This document shows, piece after piece, positions 38,664 to 47,023 of a DNA stretch of 47,621 nucleotides. The position numbers and the translations under genes were made by a program. The stretch lies in NCBI GenBank assembly GCA_036733985.1, contig DAIMZM010000004.1, positions 1 to 47,621 on the forward strand, in the 5' to 3' direction. Under the pieces are notes generated by a model. The model was not told the DNA's origin and made no database searches. It was given only the letters and a program-made list of their open reading frames with translations. How positions within the stretch are numbered: position 1 is the first letter of the stretch; every line of letters starts with the position of its first letter. The stretch is from DAIMZM01 sp036733985 (GTDB lineage Bacteria; Bacillota; Dehalobacteriia; UBA4068).

Positions 38664-39110
38664 ATGAAACAGCTACGGAGTACCAGGCAACGGAAAATGG
38701 TGCTGGACGCGGTCCTGGCCCGCCAGGATCATCCCACCGCCGATCAGCTGTATCTGGATGTGCGGGCCCTTGATCCTAAAATCAGCCGGGCCACGGTTTA
38801 CCGCAACCTGAAGATTCTGGCGGAGCAGGGCCTGATCCGGCATTTGAATGTGGCCGGGGTGGAGCGTTTTGACTGGCGGCCCGGCCGGCATACCCATGTG
38901 ATCTGCAGCCGTTGCGGCGCTCTCTCAGACGCGCCCCTAGCCTATGACGTTGGCCTGGATCAGCTGTTGGAGCAGCAAACCGGCTATCTGATCCGCAGCC
39001 ACCAAACCGTTTTTGAGGGTTATTGCCCGGCCTGCCAAAGCAGCTTGCCGGAAGCGCCGCCGGCTGAGCCGGCCGGCGGCCGCGGGCCAAAAGATTTTGC
39101 CCGGGATTGA
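38664..39110 (+). CDS. perR: PerR-type Fur-family peroxide sensor
   Basis: A metal-dependent repressor of about 148 residues. A winged helix (about 1-75: RSTRQRKMVLDAVLARQDHP, SRATVYRNLKILAEQGLI) is followed by the metal-binding dimer domain with RFDWRPGRHTHVICSRCG and EGYCPACQ, giving the two CxxC structural-zinc pairs. The Asp in ALSDAPL, where Fur has Glu, favours PerR. ATG 38664 with AAAAGGGG is used; a TTG at 38655 is less likely. Directly after katA, so it probably autoregulates and represses the catalase. Confidence 0.88.
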   Translation: MKQLRSTRQRKMVLDAVLARQDHPTADQLYLDVRALDPKISRATVYRNLKILAEQGLIRHLNVAGVERFDWRPGRHTHVICSRCGALSDAPLAYDVGLDQLLEQQTGYLIRSHQTVFEGYCPACQSSLPEAPPAEPAGGRGPKDFARD

Positions 39111-39141
39111 CTCCGCCGGCCACAACAAATAAAGGAAGCGT

Positions 39142-39182
39142 AAAAGGAAAAGGAGGACGCGGGGGCGTCCTCCTTTTCCTTT
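39142..39182 (+). terminator. Very strong terminator after perR
   Basis: Arms AAAGGAAAAGGAGGACGC and GCGTCCTCCTTTTCCTTT (18 bp perfect) around a GGGG loop; the T-rich 3' arm itself supplies the tail. Confidence 0.9.
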
Positions 39183-39323
39183 CGCGTCTTCGGCCCAAGC
39201 GCTGCTTTGCGCGCTGCCTGTAAAATTTTACAAAAAATTTATATATTTACTATCATTTTTCTAAAGAAAGGCGGCGCATTGTTCGATATCTATTATGGAA
39301 AGCAGAATTTTGGAGGTAGGGCT

Positions 39324-41693
39324 ATGAAAAAGTTAGAAAAAGTCAAGTTCCCTTCCGGTGATTCTGAAAACACCAATATGCCTGAATCCAAAGCACCCGG
39401 GGAGGATATGGCGGAGGGCGCCCCGGAGCCTGAGGCTGCGGGGCCGGAAATCAAGGTCCCTGACAAGGATGGTTCAAAAGCTAAAAAGCCTGCCGCCGCC
39501 AACCCAAAGAAGGACAAGCCCAAAGCCAAGAAACGCCGGGAGAAAGAGGCTGTGGCGGCCAAGGGGGACAGGCAGAAATCCCCGGAAAAAAGGGGTAAGA
39601 GAGGCCGCATGGGCTTAAGGAGCAAAATCATTTGGCCGGCCTCAATTATCTTCGCGGTATCTGTGGCGGCGATTTTAGCCACGGTTATCACCATGAACAC
39701 CAGAAATACCAATAGTTTATCTCAAAGCCTGATGTCGGAAATGAACAGCCATTACGCCGCCATGGTTCAGGGCAAGGTCAACGCGGCCCTGGACAGCGCC
39801 AGGGCGCTGAGGCCGGTGTTTGTGCAAAAGGTCTTCAGCGAAACCACCAATCGGGAGAGGGACACCGCGCTGCTGAGAAACATTCTGTCTGACCGGGATG
39901 ACGTTTTCGGCATCTATACCGTATGGGAGCCCAATGCCTATGATAAGCAGGACAAATTATATGCGGGCATCGGCGACTATGACGCCGCCGGCCGCTACGC
40001 GCCCTGGGTATACCAGACCGCCCTGGGCATTGGCCTTTTCCGTTTAGAGGATTATGATACGGCTGATTATTATCAGGTGCCCAAGGCAACGCGGAAAGAG
40101 GCGATCCTTGACCCCTATATTTACCAGGTCAAGGGCGAGGATAAGTTCATCTCCTCCATGGTGGTCCCCATCGAGATCAACTATAAGTTCGCCGGCATCG
40201 TCGGCATGGATATCCTGGTGGACAGCCTGATCACCGGCCTGCCCGAAGCCACGCTCTTTGAAACCGGGCATTTGTTCCTGGTGGATTCCGCGGGGAATAT
40301 CTTTTATCATCACGAAGAAAGCCAGATCGGCAGCTCGTTTTTCGACGTGCTGACCACTGCCCAAAACGTTCAGGTGCAAAACGCGCTGGCCACAGGGGAA
40401 AGCGCCAGCTTTGACCAGTATCTGGAGGCCAATGATACGGTGAACCGCTTTGAAATCACCCCGATTGCCGTTGGCCAGAATCGTTGGCTGGTCTGCTCGG
40501 TAGTGCCGGTCAGCGAGATCCAAGCGGCTGCCACAGAAACTTTGAAGCTGGGGATCGGCGTGGGCGCTGCTGCCCTGCTGGCCACCATCATCATTTTAGC
40601 GCTGGTGATCACCAGAGTGATCCGGCCGGTCAGAAAGCTGAACGAAGCGGCGAAGGCCATTGAAGTAGGGGATATTGACGAAGGGCTGATGCGCCAGCTG
40701 CAGGCCATCAATGGCCGGGATGAGATCGGCGATTTGTCCAAATCCATGTTTAAAGCCGTGCGCTCCATCCGGCATATTGCCGATGATACGCAAATGCTCA
40801 GCGACGCGGTGGACCGGAACGATTTGAGCGTGGAGATCGATACGGAGATCTATACCGGCATTTATAAAAATATCATCGAAACCCTGGGCAAGCTCTTTGA
40901 CAAGCTGGAAAGCATCATCAGCAATATCATCATCGCCGCCCAGCAGGTTTCCTTAGGCTCGGAACAGATGGCCCAGGGCGCTCAGTCCCTGGCCCAGGGC
41001 GCGGCGGAGCAGGCCGGGGTGGTGGAGGAGCTCCATAGCTCCCTGGCGGAAGTGGTGAAAGACGCCCAGGGGAACGCTGACCATGTGGATGCGGCCAATG
41101 ATCAGGTGGAGCAAGCCAAGGACGGCCTTAACCACAGCAATCAGGAAATGCAGCGCCTGTTGGCCGCGATGAAAGAAATCAATACGTCGGCTAATCAGAT
41201 CTCCGGTATCATCAAGGTGATTGAGGGCATTGCCTTCCAAACCAATATCCTGGCCCTGAACGCTTCCGTGGAGGCGGCCCGGGCCGGCAGCGCGGGCAGG
41301 GGCTTTGCCGTTGTGGCGGAGGAAGTGCGCAACCTGGCCAATAAGAGCTCGGAAGCTGCCAAGCAAACCTCGGAGCTGATCCATAATTCCATCAGCGCCA
41401 TCAACGGCGGCGTAAAAATCGCCGATCAGGTTGCCGGAGACGTAGCCCAGGTGGGCGAAAAGGCCGCCTCCATTGTGACGGTTATCTCAGAGATCAAGGC
41501 CGCCTCCCGTGACCAGGCCCAGGCCATCCAGGATATTTCCGCCGGATTGAACCAGGTCTCCAGCGTGGTGCAGTCCAATTCCGCCACTGCCGAAGAAAGC
41601 GCCGCCATCAGCGAGGAGCTTTCCGCCCAGGCCAAATCCCTGAATAATGAAGTGGCGATCTATAAGCTGAAAAAGAAGCAGCATCTGGACTAG
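39324..41693 (+). CDS. Methyl-accepting chemotaxis protein with long charged N-terminal extension
   Basis: A chemoreceptor of 789 residues. ATG 39324 has TTGGAGG upstream. Residues 1 to about 100 are an unusual Lys/Glu/Pro/Ala-rich, probably disordered cytoplasmic tail (e.g. PKKDKPKAKKRREKEAVAAK). TM1 is about 102-124, a dCache-like extracellular sensor about 130-405 (YAPWVYQTALGIGLFRLEDY, SSMVVPIEINYKFAGIVGMD), TM2 about 409-430, HAMP to about 485, and a coiled-coil signalling domain with the conserved tip NILALNASVEAARAG and GFAVVAEEVRNLANKS (about 645-675). The ligand is unknown. No che or flagellar gene is in the window. Confidence 0.93.
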   Translation: MKKLEKVKFPSGDSENTNMPESKAPGEDMAEGAPEPEAAGPEIKVPDKDGSKAKKPAAANPKKDKPKAKKRREKEAVAAKGDRQKSPEKRGKRGRMGLRSKIIWPASIIFAVSVAAILATVITMNTRNTNSLSQSLMSEMNSHYAAMVQGKVNAALDSARALRPVFVQKVFSETTNRERDTALLRNILSDRDDVFGIYTVWEPNAYDKQDKLYAGIGDYDAAGRYAPWVYQTALGIGLFRLEDYDTADYYQVPKATRKEAILDPYIYQVKGEDKFISSMVVPIEINYKFAGIVGMDILVDSLITGLPEATLFETGHLFLVDSAGNIFYHHEESQIGSSFFDVLTTAQNVQVQNALATGESASFDQYLEANDTVNRFEITPIAVGQNRWLVCSVVPVSEIQAAATETLKLGIGVGAAALLATIIILALVITRVIRPVRKLNEAAKAIEVGDIDEGLMRQLQAINGRDEIGDLSKSMFKAVRSIRHIADDTQMLSDAVDRNDLSVEIDTEIYTGIYKNIIETLGKLFDKLESIISNIIIAAQQVSLGSEQMAQGAQSLAQGAAEQAGVVEELHSSLAEVVKDAQGNADHVDAANDQVEQAKDGLNHSNQEMQRLLAAMKEINTSANQISGIIKVIEGIAFQTNILALNASVEAARAGSAGRGFAVVAEEVRNLANKSSEAAKQTSELIHNSISAINGGVKIADQVAGDVAQVGEKAASIVTVISEIKAASRDQAQAIQDISAGLNQVSSVVQSNSATAEESAAISEELSAQAKSLNNEVAIYKLKKKQHLD

Positions 41694-41737
41694 AGCAGCC
41701 CAGCCTGAAAGTACGGGCAGACCTGTTCCCAACCATA

Positions 41738-41781
41738 AAGCCAGGCGCTTACCGCCCCTCCTCAGCAAAAGCGCCTGGCTT
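41738..41781 (+). terminator. Hairpin terminator after the chemoreceptor gene
   Basis: Arms AAGCCAGGCGCTT (41738-41750) and AAGCGCCTGGCTT (41769-41781), 13 bp perfect, 18-base loop, followed by CCTCCCCCC with no T run. The rest of the gap to 41963 is AT-rich with no gene. Confidence 0.7.
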
Positions 41782-41963
41782 CCTCCCCCCATGATGACCA
41801 TCCTGGCAAAAATGCTCCTGACCGGCCTCTCCGGGATCAGCGGCGTTTTTGCCTTTTTTGTTTTTGCTTTTTTATTGAAAGAAAGCGTTGAATTTTGATA
41901 GCCGGCCCGGCTCCCAGGGCCTAAAATAAACTTGTCATTGCCGGCATAAGGAGGGGAGAAATC

Positions 41964-42482
41964 ATGGAGAAACAAGCGGAGCGCTTTTACGTATTGGGCC
42001 AGCTGGCGGCGGCGGTTAATCTTTTGGCCGGGTCGGACCGGGCTTATGGCCTGATCCCGGAGGTTAGGAGCAATATCGCCATGTCCCTGCGGGATCCGGT
42101 TGGGCCTGGGGATGTGGCCGCTATCCCTGGCCGGCTGACCGTGGTCAATCAGCGGATCACAGCGGCTGCCTATCCTCAATGGGCGGCTTCGGTGAATACG
42201 GCTGCCGTTTTGCTGTATATTAAGGAAAAGCTGCCCCAGCGGCGGGCAGTGATGGAGATCCGCTATTCCCCCCAGACCCTGGCTGTCCTGGCGGAGCAGG
42301 GCCTGGAAGCCCTGGAGCTGCGGGCCTTTTTGGAACAGGAGGTTGGGGAGGTTGCGCCACGGCTCTTTTATCTGGAGCCTGGCCTGGGCCGGGAGGGCAC
42401 GCTGATCGTCTCCCATGAAACCGCCCTGGAAGTTGCCGAAACGGTGCTGCGCATCGCGGATCTGCTCGATCCCGCCCACTGA
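41964..42482 (+). CDS. Stand-alone ThiN-like protein (thiamine-phosphate synthase family)
   Basis: A 172-residue protein consisting of one ThiN-like domain: LIPEVRSNIAMSLRDPVGPG, DVAAIPGRLTVVNQRI, YPQWAASVNTAAVLLYIKEK and MEIRYSPQTLAVLAEQGLEA. In archaea and some bacteria this domain, fused to ThiD or to a DNA-binding domain, makes thiamine phosphate or senses it. Here there is no fused partner and no thiamine gene nearby. GGAGGGG precedes the ATG. Active-site residues cannot be checked by eye, so enzyme or ligand-binding protein is open. Confidence 0.75.
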   Translation: MEKQAERFYVLGQLAAAVNLLAGSDRAYGLIPEVRSNIAMSLRDPVGPGDVAAIPGRLTVVNQRITAAAYPQWAASVNTAAVLLYIKEKLPQRRAVMEIRYSPQTLAVLAEQGLEALELRAFLEQEVGEVAPRLFYLEPGLGREGTLIVSHETALEVAETVLRIADLLDPAH

Positions 42483-42555
42483 GTCAGCTACCCAGCCCCA
42501 GCGCCGCCCCCCTGCCGGGGCGGCTTATTCCCTATGCCGCCCTTGATTAAGCCAA

Positions 42556-42601
42556 GGCCGGAGAACCCTCGCAAAGGCGGGTTCCCCGGCCCCTTGTTTT
42601 T
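42556..42601 (+). terminator. Terminator of the ThiN-like gene
   Basis: GGCCGG-A-GAACCC pairs with GGGTTC-C-CCGGCC around a 10-base loop, followed by CCTTGTTTTT. Confidence 0.8.
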
Positions 42602-42620
42602 GCGGCGCCAAGCCCGGCGC

Positions 42621-43490
42621 TTATTCCGCCAGCATGTTCCGGATGTATTCGATTATTTTTTTCGCGGCCGGGGAAGCGTTGGCCAGGGAAGGGACGGCAA
42701 TGCCCAGGACGATATGGCGGGGCGGGTCAAAAGGCAGCATCACCACTTGATTGGTGCGGCCTTTGGTGACCAGTTCGTTCATGACGCTGATGCCCAAGCC
42801 GCATTCAACCATGGACAGGGCCGCGTAGTTCTCGATGGTGGAGAATTTGACGTTCGGCTTTAGGTCCTGCTCTTGCAGCAAATTGATTACATCGCAGTCA
42901 TAGCCCCGGCTGGGCATGATGAAGGGCAGATCCGCCAATTGCTCCAGGCGAATGGCCTTCTCTCTGGCCAAAAGATGGTCAAGGGGCAAAACCGCCAGCA
43001 TAGGGTCTTTCTTCAGGGGCAGCCAATCGCAGTTTTGCCCGGGCGGATAGCTGAACAGGCAGAAATCCACCAGATAATCCGCCAGCCAATCTTCCAGCTC
43101 CTGGTGAACGCCTTCCATCAGCCGGATGGTGATCCCCGGATAGTCCTGCTGGAAGGCGTACAACACCTGGGGCAGCCAGTGGGCGGAAATGCTGGAATAG
43201 CTGCCGATGGTCAGCTGGCCGGAAGTCAGGCCCCGCAGGTCCGCTGCCTGCTGCTGCAGCAGGGTTTCCAGATGCACCAGATCCCTGAGCATGGGCAGGA
43301 GCAGCTCGCCGCTATGGGTCAGGGAGACGCCGGAGCGGCCCCGCTGCAGCAGGGTCAGGCCCAGCCAGCCCTCCACCGCGTCCGCCATATGGCTGATCCC
43401 GGAAGGGGTATAGCCCAGCTGCTCCGCCGCCGCGGAAAAGCTGCCCAATTCAATGGCGCACAGCAAGGCCTTGTACTTTTGCGTATCCAT
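42621..43490 (-). CDS. LysR-family transcriptional regulator
   Basis: A 289-residue regulator. The helix-turn-helix (about 1-60: ALLCAIELGSFSAAAEQLGY, TPSGISHMADAVEGWLGLTL) is followed by a LysR substrate-binding domain (GQLTIGSYSSISAHWLPQVL, LLAREKAIRLEQLADLPFIM). GAGGACC lies before the ATG. It is divergent from the HAD-aminotransferase-LarA-malic enzyme cluster and probably controls it. The effector is unknown; a metabolite of that cluster such as a hydroxy acid or amino acid is a reasonable guess. Confidence 0.9.
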   Translation of the reverse strand: MDTQKYKALLCAIELGSFSAAAEQLGYTPSGISHMADAVEGWLGLTLLQRGRSGVSLTHSGELLLPMLRDLVHLETLLQQQAADLRGLTSGQLTIGSYSSISAHWLPQVLYAFQQDYPGITIRLMEGVHQELEDWLADYLVDFCLFSYPPGQNCDWLPLKKDPMLAVLPLDHLLAREKAIRLEQLADLPFIMPSRGYDCDVINLLQEQDLKPNVKFSTIENYAALSMVECGLGISVMNELVTKGRTNQVVMLPFDPPRHIVLGIAVPSLANASPAAKKIIEYIRNMLAE

Positions 43491-43504
43491 ACGGTCCTCT
43501 TCTT

Positions 43505-43577
43505 ATACAAATTGTATCAATAAGTATAATAACTTTGCTATTTACTTAAAGATAATCATAGGCTATGATTTTGTCAA
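43505..43577 (-). promoter_or_regulatory. LysR gene promoter with palindromic operators
   Basis: Minus-strand TTGACA (43577-43572), 17 bp, TATCTT (43554-43549). The palindrome AATCATAG-G-CTATGATT (43554-43570) fills the spacer, and a second, ATACAA-A-TTGTAT (43505-43517), lies near the gene. Both have the dyad form expected for LysR-type sites and suggest autoregulation. Confidence 0.6.
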
Positions 43578-43630
43578 GGGCCTTTTCGGCCTGATCCTAA
43601 CAAACTTTTTCCAGGAAAGGAAGGATAAAT

Positions 43631-44317
43631 ATGGCGGCGCCCAAAGCGATATCTTTTGATAATTTCGGCACGATCATTGACTGGGAAGGGGAGATTCAGA
43701 AGTTTTTCCAGGGCTTCCTGGCTAAAAAAGGCGCGGCGCATATCGCGCCCAAGACCATCCAGCAGCGCTGGGAGGCGATCCAGTTCGATTATATCCAGGA
43801 GCAGTACCGCCCCTATTTCCAGGTGCTCCAGGATACCATGGGCCTGACCTGCCGGGAATTCGGCCTCTCCTTTACCAACCAGGATTGCGAGGAATTCGCC
43901 GCCGGCATGGGCCAGTGGCAGCCTTTCCCGGATTCCCATGACGCGCTGCTGGAAATCAAAAAATACACCAAGATCACCTTGATCACCAACACCGATGACG
44001 ACATCATCCGGGAATCCGTGAAGCAGACCGGCGTGGAATTCGACGATATCGTCACCGCTGAGATGGCCGGGGCTTACAAGCCCAGCCATAAAGGCTTCCT
44101 CCTCTCCCAGCAGCGGCTGGGCCTGACGGAGAAGGATATCCTCCACGCGGGCTTCGGCTTCAAGTACGATGTGGTGCCAGCCACTGAGCTGGGTTATGAA
44201 ACCTGCTGGGTCAACCGCCAAGGCGAATCCCGGCCCCTGGACGTCTGGGAGACTTTCATGGTGGGGGATCTTAAGACGCTGGCGAAAATCATCAAGCTGA
44301 TGGCTATCGAAGGCTGA
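43631..44317 (+). CDS. HAD-superfamily hydrolase, haloacid dehalogenase type II-like
   Basis: A 228-residue HAD hydrolase. Motif I (ISFDNFGTIIDW, nucleophile D10) has the D-x-x-G-T form of L-2-haloacid dehalogenases; motif II is LITNTDDD, the motif III lysine is in GAYKPSHKGF, and motif IV is weak (HAGFGFKYDVVPATELGYET, 20 residues). Whether it acts on a halo-acid or a phosphate ester is not clear. AAGGAAGG lies before the ATG. First gene of a plus-strand cluster with the aminotransferase gene 29 bp downstream. Confidence 0.85.
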   Translation: MAAPKAISFDNFGTIIDWEGEIQKFFQGFLAKKGAAHIAPKTIQQRWEAIQFDYIQEQYRPYFQVLQDTMGLTCREFGLSFTNQDCEEFAAGMGQWQPFPDSHDALLEIKKYTKITLITNTDDDIIRESVKQTGVEFDDIVTAEMAGAYKPSHKGFLLSQQRLGLTEKDILHAGFGFKYDVVPATELGYETCWVNRQGESRPLDVWETFMVGDLKTLAKIIKLMAIEG

Positions 44318-44346
44318 GTGTATCCTTGAAAGGCAGGTTATCGATT

Positions 44347-45702
44347 ATGCTGCGAAACGAATTGCCCCGTATTATTACCAATGGATTGCCCGGCCCTAAA
44401 TCCGCCGCCTTGATTGCCCGGCGGGAAGCCGTGATCCCTTCCGCCATCAAATGCCTTTATCCGGTGGCCATTGCCCGGGGAGAAGGGGCCATGGTGGAGG
44501 ATTTGGACGGCAACCGCTTCCTGGACTGGATCGGCGGCGTGGGCGTGCTGAATATCGGCTTTACCCATCCGGAAGTGGTGGCGGCCCTGAAAGAACAGGC
44601 GGATCAGTATTTCCACGCCATGTTCAATATGATGACCCATGAAGGCTATGTGGCCCTGGCGGAGAAGCTCAGCGCCATTGCCCCGGTACGGGGTGATAAA
44701 AAGCGGGCTTTCTTTGCCAACAGCGGCGCGGAGGCGGTGGAGAATGCGGTTAAGGTAGCCAAGGCCTATACCAAGCGGCCCAATATCATCGTCTTTTCCT
44801 CCGGCTTCCATGGCCGCACCAACCTGACCATGGCCATGTCCGCCAGAAAAACTCTGGCCCGGGGCATGGGCCCCTTCCCGGAGGGCATTTACCGGGCCGA
44901 GTATCCTTACCTGTATCATGCCCCCGGCCACCTGACGGAGGCGGAAAAGGTCGACTGGTTCATCACTGATTTAGAACGGGTCTTTGAGGAAGGCGCCCTG
45001 CCGGAGAGCGTTGCCGCCCTGGTGCTGGAGCCGATTTTGGGAGACGGCGGCTTTGCCGGCGCGCCCCTGGAATGGGTGCGGCGGGTGCGCAAAATCTGCG
45101 ACGACTATGGCATTATGCTGATCGCCGACGAGATCCAGGACGGCTGGTGCCGCTCAGGGCGCTGGTTCGTGGCCAATTACTGGCAGGAAGCCGGGGCTGC
45201 CCCGGATATTATCTGCACGGCCAAGTCCATTGCCGGGGGCGTTCCCCTCTCCGGCATCGTGGCCCGGGAGGAGATCATGGAAGCCGTCCCCGCCAGCACC
45301 ATCGGCGGTACTTATGGCGGCAATGCCCTGGCCTGCGCCGCGGCTTTGAAGATCATCGAGATCATGGAGCGGGATCAGCTGGCGGAACGGGCTTTGGCCA
45401 TCGGCGAAACTGTGCTCAGCCGTTACCGGCAATGGATGGACCGCTGGCAATGCATCGGCGATGTGCGGGGCCTGGGCAGCATGATCGGCATCGAATTCGT
45501 CAAAGACCGGGCCACGAAAGAACCCGCGGGCCGGCTGGTCAATGATTTGGTGCGGGAATGCTGCGCCAACGGCTTGCTGGTGGAGGCGGCGGGGCGGTAT
45601 GGCAGCGTTATCCGCTTCCTGGCCCCCCTGGTGATGACCGGCGAACAGACCGAGGCGGGCCTGGCCATCTTCCAGGCAGCCATTGAAAAGTGCGGCTGGT
45701 AA
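44347..45702 (+). CDS. Class III aminotransferase (4-aminobutyrate aminotransferase-like)
   Basis: A PLP-dependent omega-amino acid transaminase of 451 residues. GEGAMVEDLDGNRFLDWIGG opens the fold; then NSGAEAVENAVKVAK (phosphate site), FHGRTNLTMAMS, LIADEIQDGWCRSGR (PLP Asp), and the Schiff-base lysine about 293 in CTAKSIAGGVPLSG. TIGGTYGGNALACAAAL completes the family. ATG 44347 with AAAGGCAGG is used. Relatives act on 4-aminobutyrate, 5-aminovalerate, ornithine or diamines; the amine donor is not determinable. Confidence 0.9.
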   Translation: MLRNELPRIITNGLPGPKSAALIARREAVIPSAIKCLYPVAIARGEGAMVEDLDGNRFLDWIGGVGVLNIGFTHPEVVAALKEQADQYFHAMFNMMTHEGYVALAEKLSAIAPVRGDKKRAFFANSGAEAVENAVKVAKAYTKRPNIIVFSSGFHGRTNLTMAMSARKTLARGMGPFPEGIYRAEYPYLYHAPGHLTEAEKVDWFITDLERVFEEGALPESVAALVLEPILGDGGFAGAPLEWVRRVRKICDDYGIMLIADEIQDGWCRSGRWFVANYWQEAGAAPDIICTAKSIAGGVPLSGIVAREEIMEAVPASTIGGTYGGNALACAAALKIIEIMERDQLAERALAIGETVLSRYRQWMDRWQCIGDVRGLGSMIGIEFVKDRATKEPAGRLVNDLVRECCANGLLVEAAGRYGSVIRFLAPLVMTGEQTEAGLAIFQAAIEKCGW

Positions 45703-45751
45703 GAATTTAGAGCGGCTCCGGCTAAGGGCCGGCGTATAAAGGGGTAGCGCT

Positions 45752-47020
45752 ATGGAAGTGGATTTCGGCTATGGCCGGAGCCTGCGGCGGGTGGAGATCC
45801 CGGAGGAGAATTTTGCCGGCTTGCTGCTGCCGAAAAGAGCGGCGGCCGGCGGGCTGACGGGTGGGGCTGAGCTGGCCAGGGCCCTGGCGGAGCCTATCGG
45901 CACGCCGCCCCTCAGGGTCCTGGTGCGGCCCGGCGAGACAATAGCTATTGTCACCAGCGATATCACCCGGCCCTGCCCTACCTGGCAGATGCTGCCCCCG
46001 CTGCTGGATGAGCTCTACGCCGCCGGCGTTCAGGGAAAGGACATCACCCTGGTCTTCGCTCTGGGCAGCCACCGCAAGCACACGGAAGCGGAACAACGGC
46101 AGCTGGCCGGAGACAGGGCTTACGGGGAAATCCGCTGCCTGGACGGGGACGCTTCGGATGTAGTGCGCTTTGGCGTCACCAGCCGCGGCACGCCGGTGGA
46201 TATTGTGCGGGCTGTTGCTGAGGCGGATCGCCGAATCTGCCTGGGCAATATCGAGTACCACTATTTCGCCGGTTATTCCGGCGGGGCAAAGGCCATCATG
46301 CCCGGCTGCTCCACCCGGGCCGCCATCCAGGCCAATCACCGCCATATGGTGGCGGCGGCAGCCTGCGCCGGGCAACTGGCAGGCAATCCGGTGCGGGAAG
46401 ATATTGAGGAAGCCGCCAGCCTCTGCCCGGTGGATTTTATTTTCAACGTGGTGCTGGACGAACATAAAAATATCATCCGCGCCGTGGCCGGGGACGTGAT
46501 CCAGGCCCACCGGGCAGGCTGCGCTTTCCTGGACAGCCTATACCAGGCGGAGATCAGGGAGCAGGCGGATATCGTCCTGGTTTCCCAGGGGGGCGCGCCG
46601 AAAGATATCAATCTCTACCAGCTGCAGAAAGCCCTGGACAATGCCCAGCATGCCGTCAAACCCGGCGGTATCCTGATCCTGATCGGCGCTTGTAGCGAGG
46701 GCCTGGGCGAGCGGGTGTTTGAGGAATGGATGACCGCCTCTCCCTCCCCGGCCTATCTGATCGAGCGCATCAGCCGCGATTTTCAGCTGGGCGGGCATAA
46801 GGCCGCCGCCATTGCCCTGGTGCTGCAAAAGGCTGAGATTTACCTGGTCAGCGAACTGCCGCCGGATTTGGTGCGCGGCATGTTCCTCACCCCCTTTGCC
46901 AATGCCCAGGCAGCCCTGGACGCGGCTTTGGCGAAATTGGGGGCAAAGGCCAGGGTTTTGGCCATGCCTTACGGCGGTTCCATCCTGCCCCGTCTGGTAA
47001 AAAACCAAGAGGGAGTGTGA
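45752..47020 (+). CDS. LarA-family nickel-pincer hydroxy-acid racemase
   Basis: LarA enzymes racemise 2-hydroxy acids using the nickel-pincer (NPN) nucleotide made by LarB, LarC and LarE. This 422-residue protein has VTSDITRPCPTWQMLPPLL, ALGSHRKHTEAE (H107), and EYHYFAGYSGGAKAIMPG, where H170 and the cofactor-tethering K180 have the same spacing as H174/K184 of Lactobacillus LarA; H196 matches H200. Relatives include lactate, malate and other racemases. The next gene is malic enzyme 3 bp away, so malate is one candidate and lactate another. No larBCE genes are in the window. Confidence 0.87.
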   Translation: MEVDFGYGRSLRRVEIPEENFAGLLLPKRAAAGGLTGGAELARALAEPIGTPPLRVLVRPGETIAIVTSDITRPCPTWQMLPPLLDELYAAGVQGKDITLVFALGSHRKHTEAEQRQLAGDRAYGEIRCLDGDASDVVRFGVTSRGTPVDIVRAVAEADRRICLGNIEYHYFAGYSGGAKAIMPGCSTRAAIQANHRHMVAAAACAGQLAGNPVREDIEEAASLCPVDFIFNVVLDEHKNIIRAVAGDVIQAHRAGCAFLDSLYQAEIREQADIVLVSQGGAPKDINLYQLQKALDNAQHAVKPGGILILIGACSEGLGERVFEEWMTASPSPAYLIERISRDFQLGGHKAAAIALVLQKAEIYLVSELPPDLVRGMFLTPFANAQAALDAALAKLGAKARVLAMPYGGSILPRLVKNQEGV

Positions 47021-47023
47021 GCG

